A stretch of 64,000 nt of DNA from Rugalucina vietnamica (lineage: Eukaryota; Mollusca; Bivalvia; Lucinida; Lucinidae), in NCBI GenBank assembly GCA_964017185.1, contig OZ024884.1:12501548-12565547 (forward strand), read 5' to 3'. Below are positions 1 through 12,124 of this stretch, one piece after another (positions within the stretch are counted from its first letter, which is position 1; every line of letters starts with the position of its first letter). Under the pieces are notes generated by a model. The model was not told where the DNA came from, searched no databases, and was given only the letters and a program-made list of their open reading frames with translations. The translations under genes and the position numbers were made by a program.

Positions 1-300
1 TCACAGTGACCTAGGACTACTTCAGGGTCAAAGGTCTTGTCATACGCAAACATACTTTGAAAGAAGTTTGTTCATAAACCATTTGAGTACCGAGATATAA
101 GGCAAAATCACTGAACCGTGAAATTAGGTCACAGTGACCTATAAGTATATTGGGGTCAAAGGTCTGGTCATACTCACTCATAATCTGAAAGAAGTGAGAA
201 AATATACTAATTGAGAGGCAAAATCACTGAACCATGGAAAGTAGTTCAAACGACCCTTACCGTCATGACACACAAGTCAGTGTCACAAAGTCAAAAGATG
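1..300 (+). repeat. dispersed repeat with AGGTCA palindromes, two partial units
   Basis: CACAGTGACCT plus GGGTCAAAGGTC(T)TGGTCATAC recurs at 2 and 131. Position 126-140 is AGGTCA-CAG-TGACCT, the textbook inverted-repeat-3 nuclear receptor site. The left edge is cut by the window. Confidence 0.6.
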
Positions 301-354
301 AATGACCAACCATCTTCCTAAGTTGTTTCTATTAAGAAATAAAAAGAAAAAAAC

Positions 355-1130
355 AATTCGGGGAGTTCTAGATTTTGACCTCTAGCCACGCCCCCCTCAC
401 TCCGACCCAGAGGTCCGATGTCATGGAACCTAAAGTGTATGAAGTATGAATGCTTTATGATAAGTTGTTGTCAAGATATGGACTCCTTGTAAAAGTTACA
501 CAGCAGTACATCTATTTTTACAGTGTTCTAGTTTTTAACCTCCAGCCCCACCCCCAGGCATGGACCCAGAGATCCGATGCCATGAGATGAAACTCAACCC
601 TACAGGGTACCTATGGTCCGAGTATGAAAGCCCTCTGATAAAAAGTTTTCAAGATATAGACTTCTAGAATACTATATCACAGAAAAGCCATTATTATTAA
701 TGGTGTTCTAGATTTTAACCTCTAGCCCCACCCCCTGGCATGGACCCACGGATCTGATGCCATGGAATGAAAGCCGACCCTACAGGGTGTCAATGGCCCA
801 AGTATCAATGCTTTCTGATGAGTGGTTGTCAAGATATGGACTTCTAGAAAACTTTAACACAAGAATTGCCATTTTTGAAGGTGTTCTAGATTTTAACCTC
901 CAGCCCCACCCCCTGGCCTGGACCCAGGGGCCAGATGCCATGGAATGAAAGCTAATCCTACAGGGTATCTATGGTCCAAGTATGAATGCTTTCTGATGAG
1001 TGGTTGTCAAGATATGGACTTCTAGAAAACTTTAAGTGTGACGCGCACGGGAACGGGAACGCACACGGGAACGGGAACGTGGACGACCGGGGTGACTGCA
1101 ATAGCTCTATGCACTTCGTGCAGTCGAGCT
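355..1130 (+). repeat. 160-180-bp tandem array with a CG-rich terminus
   Basis: Four units begin GTTCTAGATTTT at 365, 525, 705 and 883; each holds TTTAACCTCYAGCCCCACCC and CATGGACCCA. The last unit ends in GACGCGCACGGGAACGGGAA and TGCACTTCGTGCAGTCGAGC, a hairpin-like terminus of a larger dispersed element. Small open frames inside are by-products. Confidence 0.7.
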
Positions 1131-1680
1131 AAAAACCCAAAGAGGACAAGAAAATATATAATAATGTTAAATTGTTGACCAGTATGCATGAATAACTTTA
1201 TTATGTGCCCATGTCATTGAAACCATAATCTGTTCCATATAACTGACGAATTTATTACATCAATAAAGAAAATGCTTTTTTGACATTTAGAGTTAGAAGC
1301 CAAAAATAATGACAAAAAATAATGACAAATGTACACAGTCTGATCTGTTACTGTATCAGAATTCCCATTATATATATCAACAATTCTTGAAAGTCAAATA
1401 ATTCCTGTTGTGAACATAATATTAGATATAAATTTATTTTGCTATTTTCTATTACTCTTTTTTTCCAGAAAAAGAATTTTCAGCACATCTTGAAATATAA
1501 TCAGAATTTATTCATAAAATCAATCACGATTACAGGCATTTTTGAAAAGTATTCGAATAAGATTAATTCCAATCGTAAAATCTACGATTACAGAATAATG
1601 TTTGATTGAAAAAAAATTTCAATCGAATAAAAGTAATCATGATTAATGATTTAGATTAACCCAGGTCTGTTGTCCACCCT
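1131..1680. other. AT-rich stretch without recognisable features
   Basis: No open frame, RNA gene or repeat family copy recognised. Confidence 0.4.
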
Positions 1681-2560
1681 GTCATTGTTGTTACGGACAT
1701 TGTCAATGACGCTACGGTTTCCTTCAAAAGTGTTAATATACACAAGAACTGTATTGTCTTAAGAGATGATAACCCTCTTGGGTGTGATTTTGAATATGAG
1801 AGTTACCTAAGGATGGCATGTATTGGATTAGTGAGCTGTAATCATTTGTCTACACTGCTGATAAATAAAAAGTGTGTAAAAAGACTAAAATTTGATCAAA
1901 ATTTTCATTTTTATTTAGTTTTAGCAGCCATCTTGGATTCCATATTTTATATTTCACAATGATATAAATCTCATTTTATATGTGTGCAACGTTTACACAA
2001 TATGATACAAATATGACATAACTGGACTATATTGGGTCAGAAAACACAAGAATTTGCACTACAGGTGTTTAGTACTGTGTGGTTGAAATAGATGGCAGCC
2101 ATCTTGAACTAATTTTATTGCCAAAGGGTGACAAGGTGATGTCAGTTGTGTTCATTTGTTGCATATTCATCCTCTACACCACTTATAATGTTCAAAAACA
2201 TGAAAAAAATGAAAGTTGGTTGAAAATTCAACTTTTTTTAAATTTAGGCGGCCATCTTGGATGCCATTTTTGTTTTACACTCACAAAAGACTATTGAGAG
2301 TATGACTCTTTCACAAAATGATACATCTGTAACAATTATTGATAAAATATGCTCAGAAAAGTTTGGATTTTGCACTATACAGGTATTGTACTTTGAAGTT
2401 TTAACAGATGATAACCCTATTGGACGCCATCTTGAATTATGAGAGTTGCCCAAGGATGACAAAGTGGCATCAAGTGGATTCTTGTTTCTGAAGGTGTTGG
2501 CTGTCCTAATCAGTCAAAACATTTTCTATACACCGCAAATCCAGGTCCACCCCCGAATCT
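1681..2560 (+). repeat. about 320-bp tandem repeat with GCAGCCATCTTGGA
   Basis: Three diverged units, each carrying a GCCATCTTG(G)A block (about 1926, 2095, 2250, 2423), GATGATAACCCT and GAGAGTTRCCYAAGGATG. Short frames across it are not coding. Confidence 0.55.
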
Positions 2561-2689
2561 GCCAGACTATAATGGATTTTGCTTAATATAAGAAGCCCTT
2601 CTGTTTTCGTTAAAAAATCGTTAATAGTGGAGACGGTGGGTAGGGAATTTTTTCGTTTCGCACAACACCCTCCACATACTAGGTTTGAT

Positions 2690-3400
2690 ACTATGGGTGG
2701 CTTCTTTGATCAATATAAAGAGCTTCTAGGCACGTTGTCGCCCTGTGATATGGTGCATTTGTCCTCCAGAAGCCGTTACGTATGTTACCAATTCAAACCA
2801 GAAATGTGCTCTAAGTTTGTAAAATGCACTATGAAGCTCTCATCTAAATTCCAAACCTAAATGTATCAATATCATCTGATGAAAGAATGTTACGGGTACA
2901 TATTTTGATGTAGTTTATCATTTTCATGCATCGATGGTGTTACGTATGTTACATTCTCAAAACAGTCTGTGTAAATGTTAATTACAGAACAGTAAGCTAT
3001 TTTAATATATTTCTCTTTGCGAATTTCACTTTTAATACACTTCGGGTGGCTTGGTTTATCAATATAAAGATTTTCTATGCACGTTGTCGCCCTGTGATAT
3101 GGTGCATTTGCCCTCCAGAAGCCGTTACGCGCGTCGTATGTTACCCATTCAAAACAGAAATATACTCTTAAGTTTGAAAGATGCAATATGAATCTGTAAA
3201 ATAAATTCCAAACCTAAATATATTAATGTCATCTGATGAAAGAATGTTACTGGTACATGTGTTGATACTTTTAATCACATATAAGCATCGATGGTGTTAC
3301 GTATGTTACATTTTCAAAACAGACTGTTAAGAGTTTAATTACAGAACAGTAAGCTATTTTAATATACTTTTATTTGCACATTTATATTTTAGATACACTG
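2690..3400 (+). repeat. tandem duplication of the left end of the 4.3-kb element
   Basis: About 2690-3040 and about 3045-3400 share CACGTTGTCGCCCTGTGATA, TGGTGCATTTG(T/C)CCTCCAGA, the GTTAC palindrome and TTACAGAACAGTAAGCTATT. Confidence 0.75.
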
Positions 3401-4162
3401 GTCTAAAAGACACTTATTCCTTTTCTTTTACAAACCTGAAAAAACTAATCATCATGCCATTCTTTAGTCGAAAGTTATTGCATATAGTCCACAATAACCC
3501 ACTTCAGATTATGAAAGAATAAAGTGTTCAAAGTCAACTATGAACAGACAAGTTTGAAAAAAAGAAGAAAAATATACAATCATCTTGTTGTTGATCAATA
3601 ACATATATGCCTTCTTTAAGTTGAATGCTCACTGCTTTGACAGAAATGTGTACTTTTGATTTGTAAACATGGTAACGTATGTAACACATAATTATTAAAT
3701 ATCAAAAATCAATTTTAATGATTTTAATGCCGATAAAATGCTCATCGCTCTATATAATTATGATTTATCACTAAATTAAAAAATTATATAAGATACGTAT
3801 AGCAAATACATGTATTCAAGACTGTAATCCGGTTGTCAGTGAAATTAAAGCGCGCACACCCAAACCACAAAATCCCAAAGCATGTTTTACACCATTTATA
3901 GTATCCAGTGTTATTCAATGACATTATCAACACCGTCTGTTACTATTTCTTAAGTAACCTTTCACAAAGCTTTCCAATATTAGTAAGCAAATATCAATGC
4001 GGGTGACGGGCGATTTAATGGTAACGTATGTAACACATTTTTCACTTAAAATTTTAGGTGTTAAAACTTAAGGAAAACAAATAGTAATAAGATATAATAA
4101 TCGTCACCTTAAGATTGTTTTCCGATTTCCGGATTATGAAATGACTCGCCGGCCATACAAAA

Positions 4163-4352
4163 GCACAACTCTGCGCATGCTAGTTCATTTTGTCTGGGTT
4201 CGGGGCACATGTGAGACAAGCCAAGTTCTGCTTGCGCGTGTGCCAGGTGTTGTTTTTTTTTCCTCGGGATTCTCCCGTTTTCGCCCCACCTACCGGTTAG
4301 CCCGTCTTATACTGAGCTGAAATAATATTGAAAGGGACGTTAAACGGAACAA
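4163..4352 (+). mobile_element. SINE, 3' body copy
   Basis: Contains CACATGTGAGACAAGCCAAG, TTCTCCCGTTTTCGCCC, TTAGCCCGTCTTAT and AATATTGAAAGGGACGTTAA as in the copies at about 30375 and 48515; the tRNA-like head is lost. Confidence 0.65.
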
Positions 4353-4407
4353 AAAGTCATGAGCACTGCTTCAATATAAGTACCATTGATGTTCCAGACA
4401 TTGCCTG

Positions 4408-4725
4408 ATGCAGTTGTTTGATTTTGAGTTGATGCTTAACAGCCTAGTCAACAGCTATTGTCAAATTGAGACGTTGACTCCATTTATGGGACTTTTGCCC
4501 GAAAATTGGGATGCCATGACATCCAAACAATGCTTTAAATATAACCACCAAAGTAAGCCACTACGGCTTATACGTATGTATGGTTTTATTTTAACACTTT
4601 TCCTGACCAGGCACAGATCTGAGCGGGTAACCAGTAATAAGATGGCCAGTAAGTAGCGTATAAGATATGCCTGGAGGCAAAAGAAGTCCATCTATTTCTT
4701 AAGCACCCGATGAGCGGGGCCCATA
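4408..4725 (+). repeat. repeat M copy (SINE-like, GTTTGA..TGCTTAACAGCC)
   Basis: Parallels 36046-36305: GTCAACAGCTAT, CCATTTATGGGA, AGTAAGCCAC, CACTTTTCCT and a GGGGC end. Reversed copies lie at about 29140-29320 and 39600-39772. Confidence 0.6.
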
Positions 4726-6000
4726 TTCCCACCCGACCAACCTTCTGAGGGATTCTGCTTAGGCTGATACGGTTGAGCGCTTCTGCTAAGGCTGAAAACA
4801 TGTTTTTGAAGTTTTCACGTTATAAATGTCATGCTTTGTTGGTACATTTTCATTTGTGTAGTGGTAATGGCAACAGAACAAGTGACGGACACTATTTACA
4901 CTTGGACCATATTGCCCAGCAGATGAACAGAATCGGCAATTGGTTTTTCGTACACCTTCTTATGTGCTGTGGGGAGTGTTATCGTCTGTTTGCACAAGGT
5001 AGTTTGTGATTGATCGCTTTTCTCAGCAACATTCCAAGCTTTCGTTTTACCAATGCCATTGTGTGGAGTCTCACCTAAACTGCCTTATTGTATATTCGTA
5101 ACTTCTATTTTCTGAAAGATATGGAATGGTCGAAGAAGGCTTGCTCTAAACGACAGACTGCTAGTATCGTGCTTTTTCCGGATTTCCAGCGTGGAACCAT
5201 AATGTATTGCAATCATTTGGCTAGAATAGACAGCAGCATAAACCAAGACATATGATTCAGATGATTGTACCGTCAGAAGCATCGTGGTTGTTATGAACAT
5301 TCGCGTATCTGTCTTCATTGTCTAAAGTGCAGTTACGTCATCCCTGTCAAGAAAGCATTTTCGTTACCTGTAAAAACGCATATACGTTTGCAGATCCTGT
5401 TCTATGTTCGGATTTCACACCGAGGGCCCTCAAGAAATTCACATTTTGTGTTATTACTGCTTTACATTGGGTTTTGCCACTCCCGGGGAACTGGTGTCGC
5501 AGGGCTATATAATGTCCTTCTTTCAAGTTCATCCCATCTGATGGATTTACTCTACAGGTATATAGCAAACACTACGTCAAATCAAGTAGTTTCGAAAGGC
5601 GCACACAAGCTGTAAGGAATACCACATAAAGTATAAAATAAATGGGTCCAGGAGTTTGAGGATAATATCCGCATCTAGTTGGATGCGACTGTCAGTGTGA
5701 TATTTGCGAAGTCATTTAGTTCGCACATGTGAAAGATCCATCGTGGATCGTGGATCTTGTTCAAGGACACAACATGACACCGAAGAGGTCGAACAAAACA
5801 AACTCGCGATCAGGAGCGGACGCTTTAACGATGGGTCACCAACTCATAATATATACCTTACAGTGCCCAATATGAAAAAGGCGTTACATACGGTACCATG
5901 AGCATACTGACAAGTCACCAGTGGGTCAACATATTCCAAACACCTTAATGTGTTCGATGCGAAAAGCTTTGCAGATAATTATGTGAGACCACTTTCACGT
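4726..6000. other. interior of the 4.3-kb element, no coding signal
   Basis: Open frames of 60-116 codons occur here but overlap each other in several frames and show no domain I recognise. Confidence 0.35.
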
Positions 6001-6194
6001 AAGCCGCAAGCGCGAAAACCCCTCTTCCGACAATATTCCTTTTACACAGTCACAGAATTTAGACGCTTGAATGTTCGGATTTAAGAAGAAGTTTGAATTA
6101 TCTGTGTAGATTAAACAAGTGTGCTGATCAGCTGTGCAGTATCAGCATCTTCGTTTTCATATAGGAAGAATCTGGTTTTCGCATAAAGCGGCTC
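6001..6194 (+). mobile_element. MITE-A copy (diverged)
   Basis: AAGCCGCAAGCGCGAAAACC at the left and GGTTTTCGCATAAAGCGGCT at the right match MITE-A ends; the core reads GATCAGCTGTGCAGTAT but the second hairpin arm is largely lost. Confidence 0.6.
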
Positions 6195-7049
6195 ACTAAA
6201 TATACATTTATAATCACCAAAATGAAATCTACCCATGTTTGAACATTAAGGTGTTACATACGTTACCATGAGTATACTTGCAAGTCACAGGCTGTGTATT
6301 TTAGCACACTCAACATGTATTTATCATAGGGTGTGTAAAATAGAACTAAATAATTTACACAAACATATAACAATTATTCATTTTGATATTTTGTTGAAAC
6401 GCCTACTTTTCAAATGTTACTGCATACGGCAGTACCCTTAGAAAATGTTAAATTATTTAAATAAAACAAATTAAATATTTAATATAAATATATGATTTTG
6501 TGTAATAGCAAAGTTGAACTATTGGTCAGTAAGAAAGGACCTATCGTTTTTTGGAATATGAAGAAAGAAATGCCAAAAACAAAAACGTTTTTGAACCAAA
6601 ACCCGCATTTTCACGCCATAGATGTAGAAGTAACGTTTGTAACATCGTATAATGTCTATTTTCAACTTTTAAATATCATAAAGCATGTCCGTTAAATTGT
6701 TCTAGTATGTGATGTAATTAGTGTCGTTGCATGATTAAAGTGGGTGGAGCATAGTAGGTTTCGCTATTTTGTTGGTACAAATATATTTTGAACATGTAAC
6801 TTATGTAACGAGCTACAGAAATATTGTGCACCACTTGCCAGGGCGACAACGTGCCTAGACCTCATCTAGGATGACCAATGGACCATTTGCATGCTGCAAA
6901 CAAAGTATGTGAAGGGTGTTGTGCGATTTCGTTAAATACGGTAGATACAGAATCTAGCGTCTCGCCTATAATCCTTGACCGACATCAATACATAATAAAG
7001 CCAATTTGAAGTATGAAAGTTTCCAACGATGCGTGAAGATTTGCATTGA

Positions 7050-7300
7050 TTAGTTGCTATCCATAATTCAATTTATATCCATAACTGTATTTATAGATAC
7101 TCATTAATCAAGCTGATTTAATGATATGAATAAGTCAAATTATGGATAATTCATAAATCGTATTCTGGATGTCCATAAGTCCAAAATTGAGGCTGATTGT
7201 TGGATATCCAAAAATGGATTTATGGATATCCATAAATTGCCTTAATTCAGCTTGATTAAGTGATATTGAATTATGGATATCCTAAATTGGTGAATAAATA
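7050..7300. repeat. foldback element rich in TTATGGATATCC
   Basis: TAATCAAGCTGATTTAATGA (about 7105) is inverted as AATTCAGCTTGATTAAGTGA (about 7243), with TTATGGATAT repeats between and outside. An AT-rich MITE-like foldback. Confidence 0.55.
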
Positions 7301-7324
7301 GTAAAACGGGCCCATAGAATCTGA

Positions 7325-7530
7325 CTTTTTATCTCGAAACTCGAAAATTTTAACTCGAAAATTTTGACTCGAAAATTTTGACTCGAAAATTTTAACTCGA
7401 AAATTGTAACTCGAAACTCGAAAATTTTAACTCGAAACTAGAAAATTTTGACTCGAAACTCGAAAATTTTAACTCGAAACTAGAAAATTTTGACTCGAAA
7501 CTCGAAAATTTTAACTCGAAAAATAGAAAA
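7325..7530 (+). repeat. minisatellite, AACTCGAAAATTTTG unit
   Basis: About twelve units of AACTCGAAAATTTT(A/G) alternating with shorter AACTCGAAACTCGAAA forms. It shares the AACTCGAAA core with the array at 10968-11405. Confidence 0.85.
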
Positions 7531-8320
7531 ATGGCGATAGATGATCTCTTGCAGAGGAGTTAGATGATCTCTATGCTAACCAATCGAAGAAATACTCTTT
7601 AATTCGAATGACATGTACTTTCGGTTGACAATCATCGAAGATTGGGTTTATTGATTGACTAACATCCGGTTTTTTGATATTGGTACGTGACATATATCAT
7701 GTTTCTGACATGATTTGAATTCGACCTTGGGGACATAAAACTGATGTAATATTTATGCAAATCACATGTAACCTTGATATTTTTATGTGTGTCATTGATG
7801 TGCTGACGCAATGTTAAAAAACGCGCTTTTTACAAATCAATTTCTGTGCACCACGACGATTCATATTGCGTCAATCCAAAATATTTTAAACCAAGGTCAG
7901 TGAGCGTGTTTTCCGAAAATGATACACTTTTAAAAAGGAAAGGTCATTAGTACAGAGCTGTGTCATGCGAAAAGACGTTGATTTTCCAATAATCGTTTTT
8001 GACTGGACAGTTTATCTCATTCAGTCACAATGTTCTATAATAAATCTACCCTATAACTGATCTGTATCTAATTGATTGCCTCTAAGTTTATGATAATGAT
8101 GTAAATCAAGAAAAAACATTGATAAATTCATTGATATAATTTCCTTTTCTCTGGACATGACCATTTACTGCACTTGTGAACAAACTTCAATAAGAAAGAA
8201 TTTGTTTGATGTTTGACTTCCGCATTAGTACAATTTGATCTCGTGACCTAAAATATTTCATTGACAGGTCTAGTTTTCTCATGTTTGCATCACCGCTTTC
8301 GTCGTGCCTTTGTGAAATCG
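7531..8320. other. no features recognised
   Basis: AT-rich sequence, apart from a short direct repeat GAGTTAGATGATCTCT near 7540-7572. Confidence 0.35.
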
Positions 8321-8321
8321 G

Positions 8322-8846
8322 TAGCTCACCTGAGCCGAAGTTACAGTATACCCATGCTCCGGCGTCCGTCCGTCGTCCACAATTTCAAACATCTTCTCTA
8401 AAACCGCTTGGCCAATCAAAGCCAAACTTTATTTGAAGCATCGTTTGGAAGGAGGAATGAAAGTTTGTATGAATGGTCAAGGTCGTATGACCAAGATGAC
8501 CCATCATGGCTATAAATAGCAAATTCCTTTAAAAATCTTCTAAGGCCTATGATTTTGAAACTTGCCTTGAAGCATCAGTGAATGGAGCTCTACAATTTTT
8601 TTTTATAAATTATGACCCTGTGGTGACCTTGACCTTTCACGGCAAGGTCAACTTAGGATGCCTACGCATTTGAATGGGTAAAACTGGGAAAATGTCATTT
8701 AATGGCAGGAAACTTGCTTGAAGTGAGCAAATGGACAGAAGATTTATGTTTATGTAAAAACATTACCCCACGGTGGTTGTCTGCCAAGTTTATTGGTATA
8801 TATCCCAGATCTCAGGTGAGCATTTACAGGACCATTGGTCCTCTGG
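8322..8846 (+). repeat. repeat D copy (short form)
   Basis: Starts TAGCTCACCTGAGCCGAAG, carries TATACCCATGCTCCGGCGTC and CTTGGCCAATCAAAGCCAAA, then TGACCTTGACCTTTC, and ends TCTCAGGTGAGC ... ACCATTGGTCCTCTGG. Longer copies are at 52609-54143 and 62968 onward. Confidence 0.75.
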
Positions 8847-9130
8847 TTGGTATAATCCTTGCATTGTTTGTTGTCGCCTCCTCGTGACCGACTGAAATCC
8901 GTTTTAACTTTTTTTAGTTAACGGAACCAATATGACATTTGTCACGACATCAGAATTAGAATAGTTTATTGGCGAAACGTCAACCTGACAATACCACACC
9001 AGGAGGATGGGGTTTGACCGGAGGGGATTAGTCCCGAGCTCTCACAAGAGAAGTAAATTTAGACACACAATCATCCGAAATTTCAGCAGAGGAGATCAGA
9101 GAATCAGGGAGTTCATTCCAATCTTTAATA

Positions 9131-9406
9131 CATTACGTAAACTTGCCCATGCAATATCATATTTTTCAGCAGCAAAAATTGAAAGTTTCATTGGAAAACT
9201 TGATATTTTTAGTATTTTTGCTCAAAACATTGATTGTGGGTACACGTTAAAACAGCCTCGCCGAGGCGGTTCTAACGAGTACCCACAATCTATGTTTTGG
9301 ATCAAAAACTTAAGAAAAATAGGTATACCCCTGCATACCCCAGTTTTGCTATATAAAAGTGGGGTGTAAGGGGGTATGGACATTGTATGGACATGTTTTC
9401 CCGATG
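9131..9406 (+). mobile_element. MITE-B copy
   Basis: CATTACGTAAACTTGCCCAT start; palindrome GCCTCGCCGAGGC; TATATAAAAGTGGGG; ends ATGTTTTCCCGATG. Confidence 0.85.
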
Positions 9407-9659
9407 AGTCTGGAGGAAAAAGCTATGCAAATAGGCCTTTGTACTTGCTGAGGGTATATGAAATGCCAAGGAGTGCTGATTCCTACACAGCCTGTTTTTT
9501 GGGGATAAGGTCATCCGTGGGTACGGACTTAGATTTTGTGTTTAAGTTTTTGGTTAAAGTTTTTATAAGTCTATATATCTCTTGGTCCTGTTGATGGATA
9601 AAGTAGATACTTTGCATGTTGGTAGAATTGGTCCGAAGTTTTATGCAGTACCGTCATGA

Positions 9660-9800
9660 CCAACCCTGGGTGACCTTGAGGTCAAGGTCATGGACTTAGA
9701 AATTTTGTGTTAAAGTTTTTGTTTTTTTTATTCTGATAGTCCGAGGGCCCAATAGTCCTAGGGCCCGTTAATCCGAGGGCCCGATAGTCCGAGGGTTGTG
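9660..9800 (+). repeat. AGGTCA cluster and 19-bp GGGCCC tandem repeat
   Basis: GTGACCTTGAGGTCAAGGTC at about 9670 is followed by four units of AGTCCGAGGGCCCGATAGTC-like sequence (about 9739-9797). Confidence 0.6.
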
Positions 9801-10810
9801 AAGCCAAATGATTTTCAATTAAATGTATCCCACCCTTTTCATTTTCTGTCTTACAGCTGCAATTTGGTATGTTTTACAACACGTGACCTGGCGTGGCTTC
9901 ATATAAAGTATTTGATATACGTTGCAAATTTATAATCGTTTGCCTCAGATTTAAGTAACCCCAATCGCAGCAGACTTGTAAATGACCAAAATGGCTTAAA
10001 ATAAAAAACAACACCATGGTATGTCCCACAAACTTGCATACATACTACCCATCTTGAAAAATCATTGTTTATGTTTAAACACGGTACACCGATAGCCAGG
10101 ACCAGAAGAGCCGTAATATATAAGGCAAAAATGTATTCATATATATCTGGCTCTTTGTTGTATTCCTTTAGGGAAACGCCCAAAAATAAACAGAAGTCAA
10201 TTGCAGTCCTGTATTCAAAATCTTGGAACACAGTAAATCAGAAATGTCTAAATTGGCAGTTGTCTGTTTCTATTTGATACGATCAAAAATGACTACTTGG
10301 AGACTCAGCATCACAGAAACATTGTAACCAATTAATCACTCATATAGGGACACTTAATATGAAACAAATTTGGAGAATAACAACAATTAAAACTTTCAAC
10401 AGTTACTAAACCTGCAAGAGCTGTCAAAACTAGCTGCCAACACTTAATTTCTTTCACGATAATATCTGATTCCACCATGTAAAAGCTGTTTTCGTGCACA
10501 AAAACAAAAATAAGCTGACTTTTGATAAAAAATAATTTGAGAATGTGATCAAGAACTTCGTCACTGTATGGGAGACATCCTGCATGTCTGGGGTCAGATC
10601 GAGGCTGCAATAAAACCAGATCTTACTTTCTTCTTAGGGCCTCAGTTTCCGTATCAGAAGGTTTATGTTTAATATTCTAAAGAATTATGTTATTTATGAA
10701 AATGGACCTATAAAATGGTGACCATTTGACTATTTCAATTTAACAATTAGTCAAGTCAAAGAAGATGTGGCTAAATTCTTACTAAAAAGAAACAATATTA
10801 ATAATAATAA
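9801..10810. other. no features recognised
   Basis: Open frames of up to 110 codons occur (10231-9899 on the minus strand) but show no domain and overlap frames on the other strand. Confidence 0.3.
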
Positions 10811-10811
10811 T

Positions 10812-10967
10812 AGCAGCTCTGTCATACATTCACGTATCAGCGGCTCAGCTCTGTCATACATTCATGTATCAGCGGTGCATCGCTCGCGTATCTGTGAGAA
10901 TTTCGAAAAGCCGAGGTCTGAAGCGTATTTTGTTCGAAGTATATACCACGTACGTGTGACGTTCCTG
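10812..10967 (+). repeat. repeat F fragment (CTGTCATACATTCACGTATC)
   Basis: A 38-bp block CTCTGTCATACATTCAYGTA + TCAGCGG is duplicated, followed by CGTATTTTGTTCGAAGTATA and CCACGTACGTGTGA, which match the CpG-rich repeat at 56826-57980. Confidence 0.6.
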
Positions 10968-11405
10968 CTACTCGCTTTGTTAACTCTAAACTCGCTTTTT
11001 AACACGAAACTCATTTTTTTATATATTAACTAGAAACTCTCTCTTTTAACTCGAAACTCACTTTTTTAACTCGAAACTCACTTTTCTAACTCGAAACTCA
11101 TTTTTCTAACTCGAAACTCACTTTTCTAACTCGAAACTCGCTATTTTAACTCGAAACTCACTTTTTTAACTCGAAACTCGATTTTTTAACTCGAAACTCA
11201 CTTTTCTAACTCGAAACTCACTTTTTTTTAACTCGAAACTCACTTTTTTAACTCGAAACTCACTTTTCTAACTCGAAACTCACTTTTTTAACTCGAAACT
11301 CGCTTTTTTAACTCGAAACTCGCTTTTTTAACTCGAAACTCACTTTTTTAACTCGAAACTCACTTTTCTTACCAGAAACTCGCTTTTCTTACTCGAAACT
11401 CACTC
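10968..11405 (+). repeat. 20-bp minisatellite AACTCGAAACTCACTTTTTT
   Basis: About twenty units of AACTCGAAACTC(A/G)CTTTT(T/C)T. It begins directly from the repeat F fragment. Confidence 0.9.
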
Positions 11406-11509
11406 CCTACCAATAGTGACACACGAGTGAAAGGCTGTTTGCGAAAGTGCATTTTGTATTTGTCCATTTGCTTGCGCAGTTATTGGCGCTTTAATTCAAA
11501 AATATATAC

Positions 11510-11775
11510 CATTGCGAAACCTTGCCCATGCTATATGTAGAGATTTTTAAGAAAAAAAAAAAAAAAAATCTTTGGATTTTTTTTATTATTTTCGCTCATC
11601 ATATAAATTGTGGGTACACGTTAGGACCGCCTCGCCGAGGCGGTCCTAACGGGTACCCACAATGTTTTGTTTTTGATGAAAAATAAGGAAAATAGGCGTG
11701 TCCATGCATAACCCGGTTATTTCTATATAAACGTGGGGTTTAAGGGGGTATATTTTACATGGAAATGTTTTATAA
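11510..11775 (+). mobile_element. MITE-B copy
   Basis: CATTGCGAAACCTTGCCCAT start; palindrome GACCGCCTCGCCGAGGCGGTC; CTATATAAACGTGGGG; the right end is decayed. Confidence 0.8.
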
Positions 11776-12124
11776 AATTCAATGCTCAAATGTACAGTTG
11801 ATACAGTTACAAACACGTCTTTCGTGTCGCGGCTCAGTTGAACTTAACAAATACACGTTCTTGTCTTCATTTGCTAGTTGTAGTCTGAACTATCAAAAAA
11901 ATCTACAGGTAAATTTTAATCTCCTTGCAAATAATGATAAGCCGCGGGCCCTTTTTCGACCACAGGTAGTCTGACCGCCAGGTACACTATCGGAAAATCA
12001 CGGAAATTTACGAAGATAACTTTACCTTTCTAGATGCGACTGTCACTAATCCCCTAGTTCGATAAGGCCAATATTTGATGATGAGATTTTTTGGGTATGA
12101 TTTCATAACTATGGCGTGCGTTCG

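Larger units (their letters stand above)
2640..6945. mobile_element. putative DNA transposon, about 4.3 kb, with long inverted ends
   Basis: The left end (about 2650-2795) and right end (about 6785-6925) are inverted copies: CTAGGCACGTTGTCGCCCTG at 2726-2745 is matched exactly, reversed, at 6839-6858, and CGCACAACACCCTCCACATA at about 2659 is matched reversed at about 6905-6925. Fourteen-base GTTACGTATGTTAC-type palindromes lie only in the two subterminal zones. The left end is itself duplicated about 350 bp inward (about 3047-3310). I see no transposase reading frame, so it is non-autonomous or decayed. A SINE tail and a repeat-M copy are nested in it. Confidence 0.6.

Noticed and set aside
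9739-9797. possible CRISPR-like short direct repeats
   Set aside because: Contiguous minisatellite without spacers, in an animal genome.
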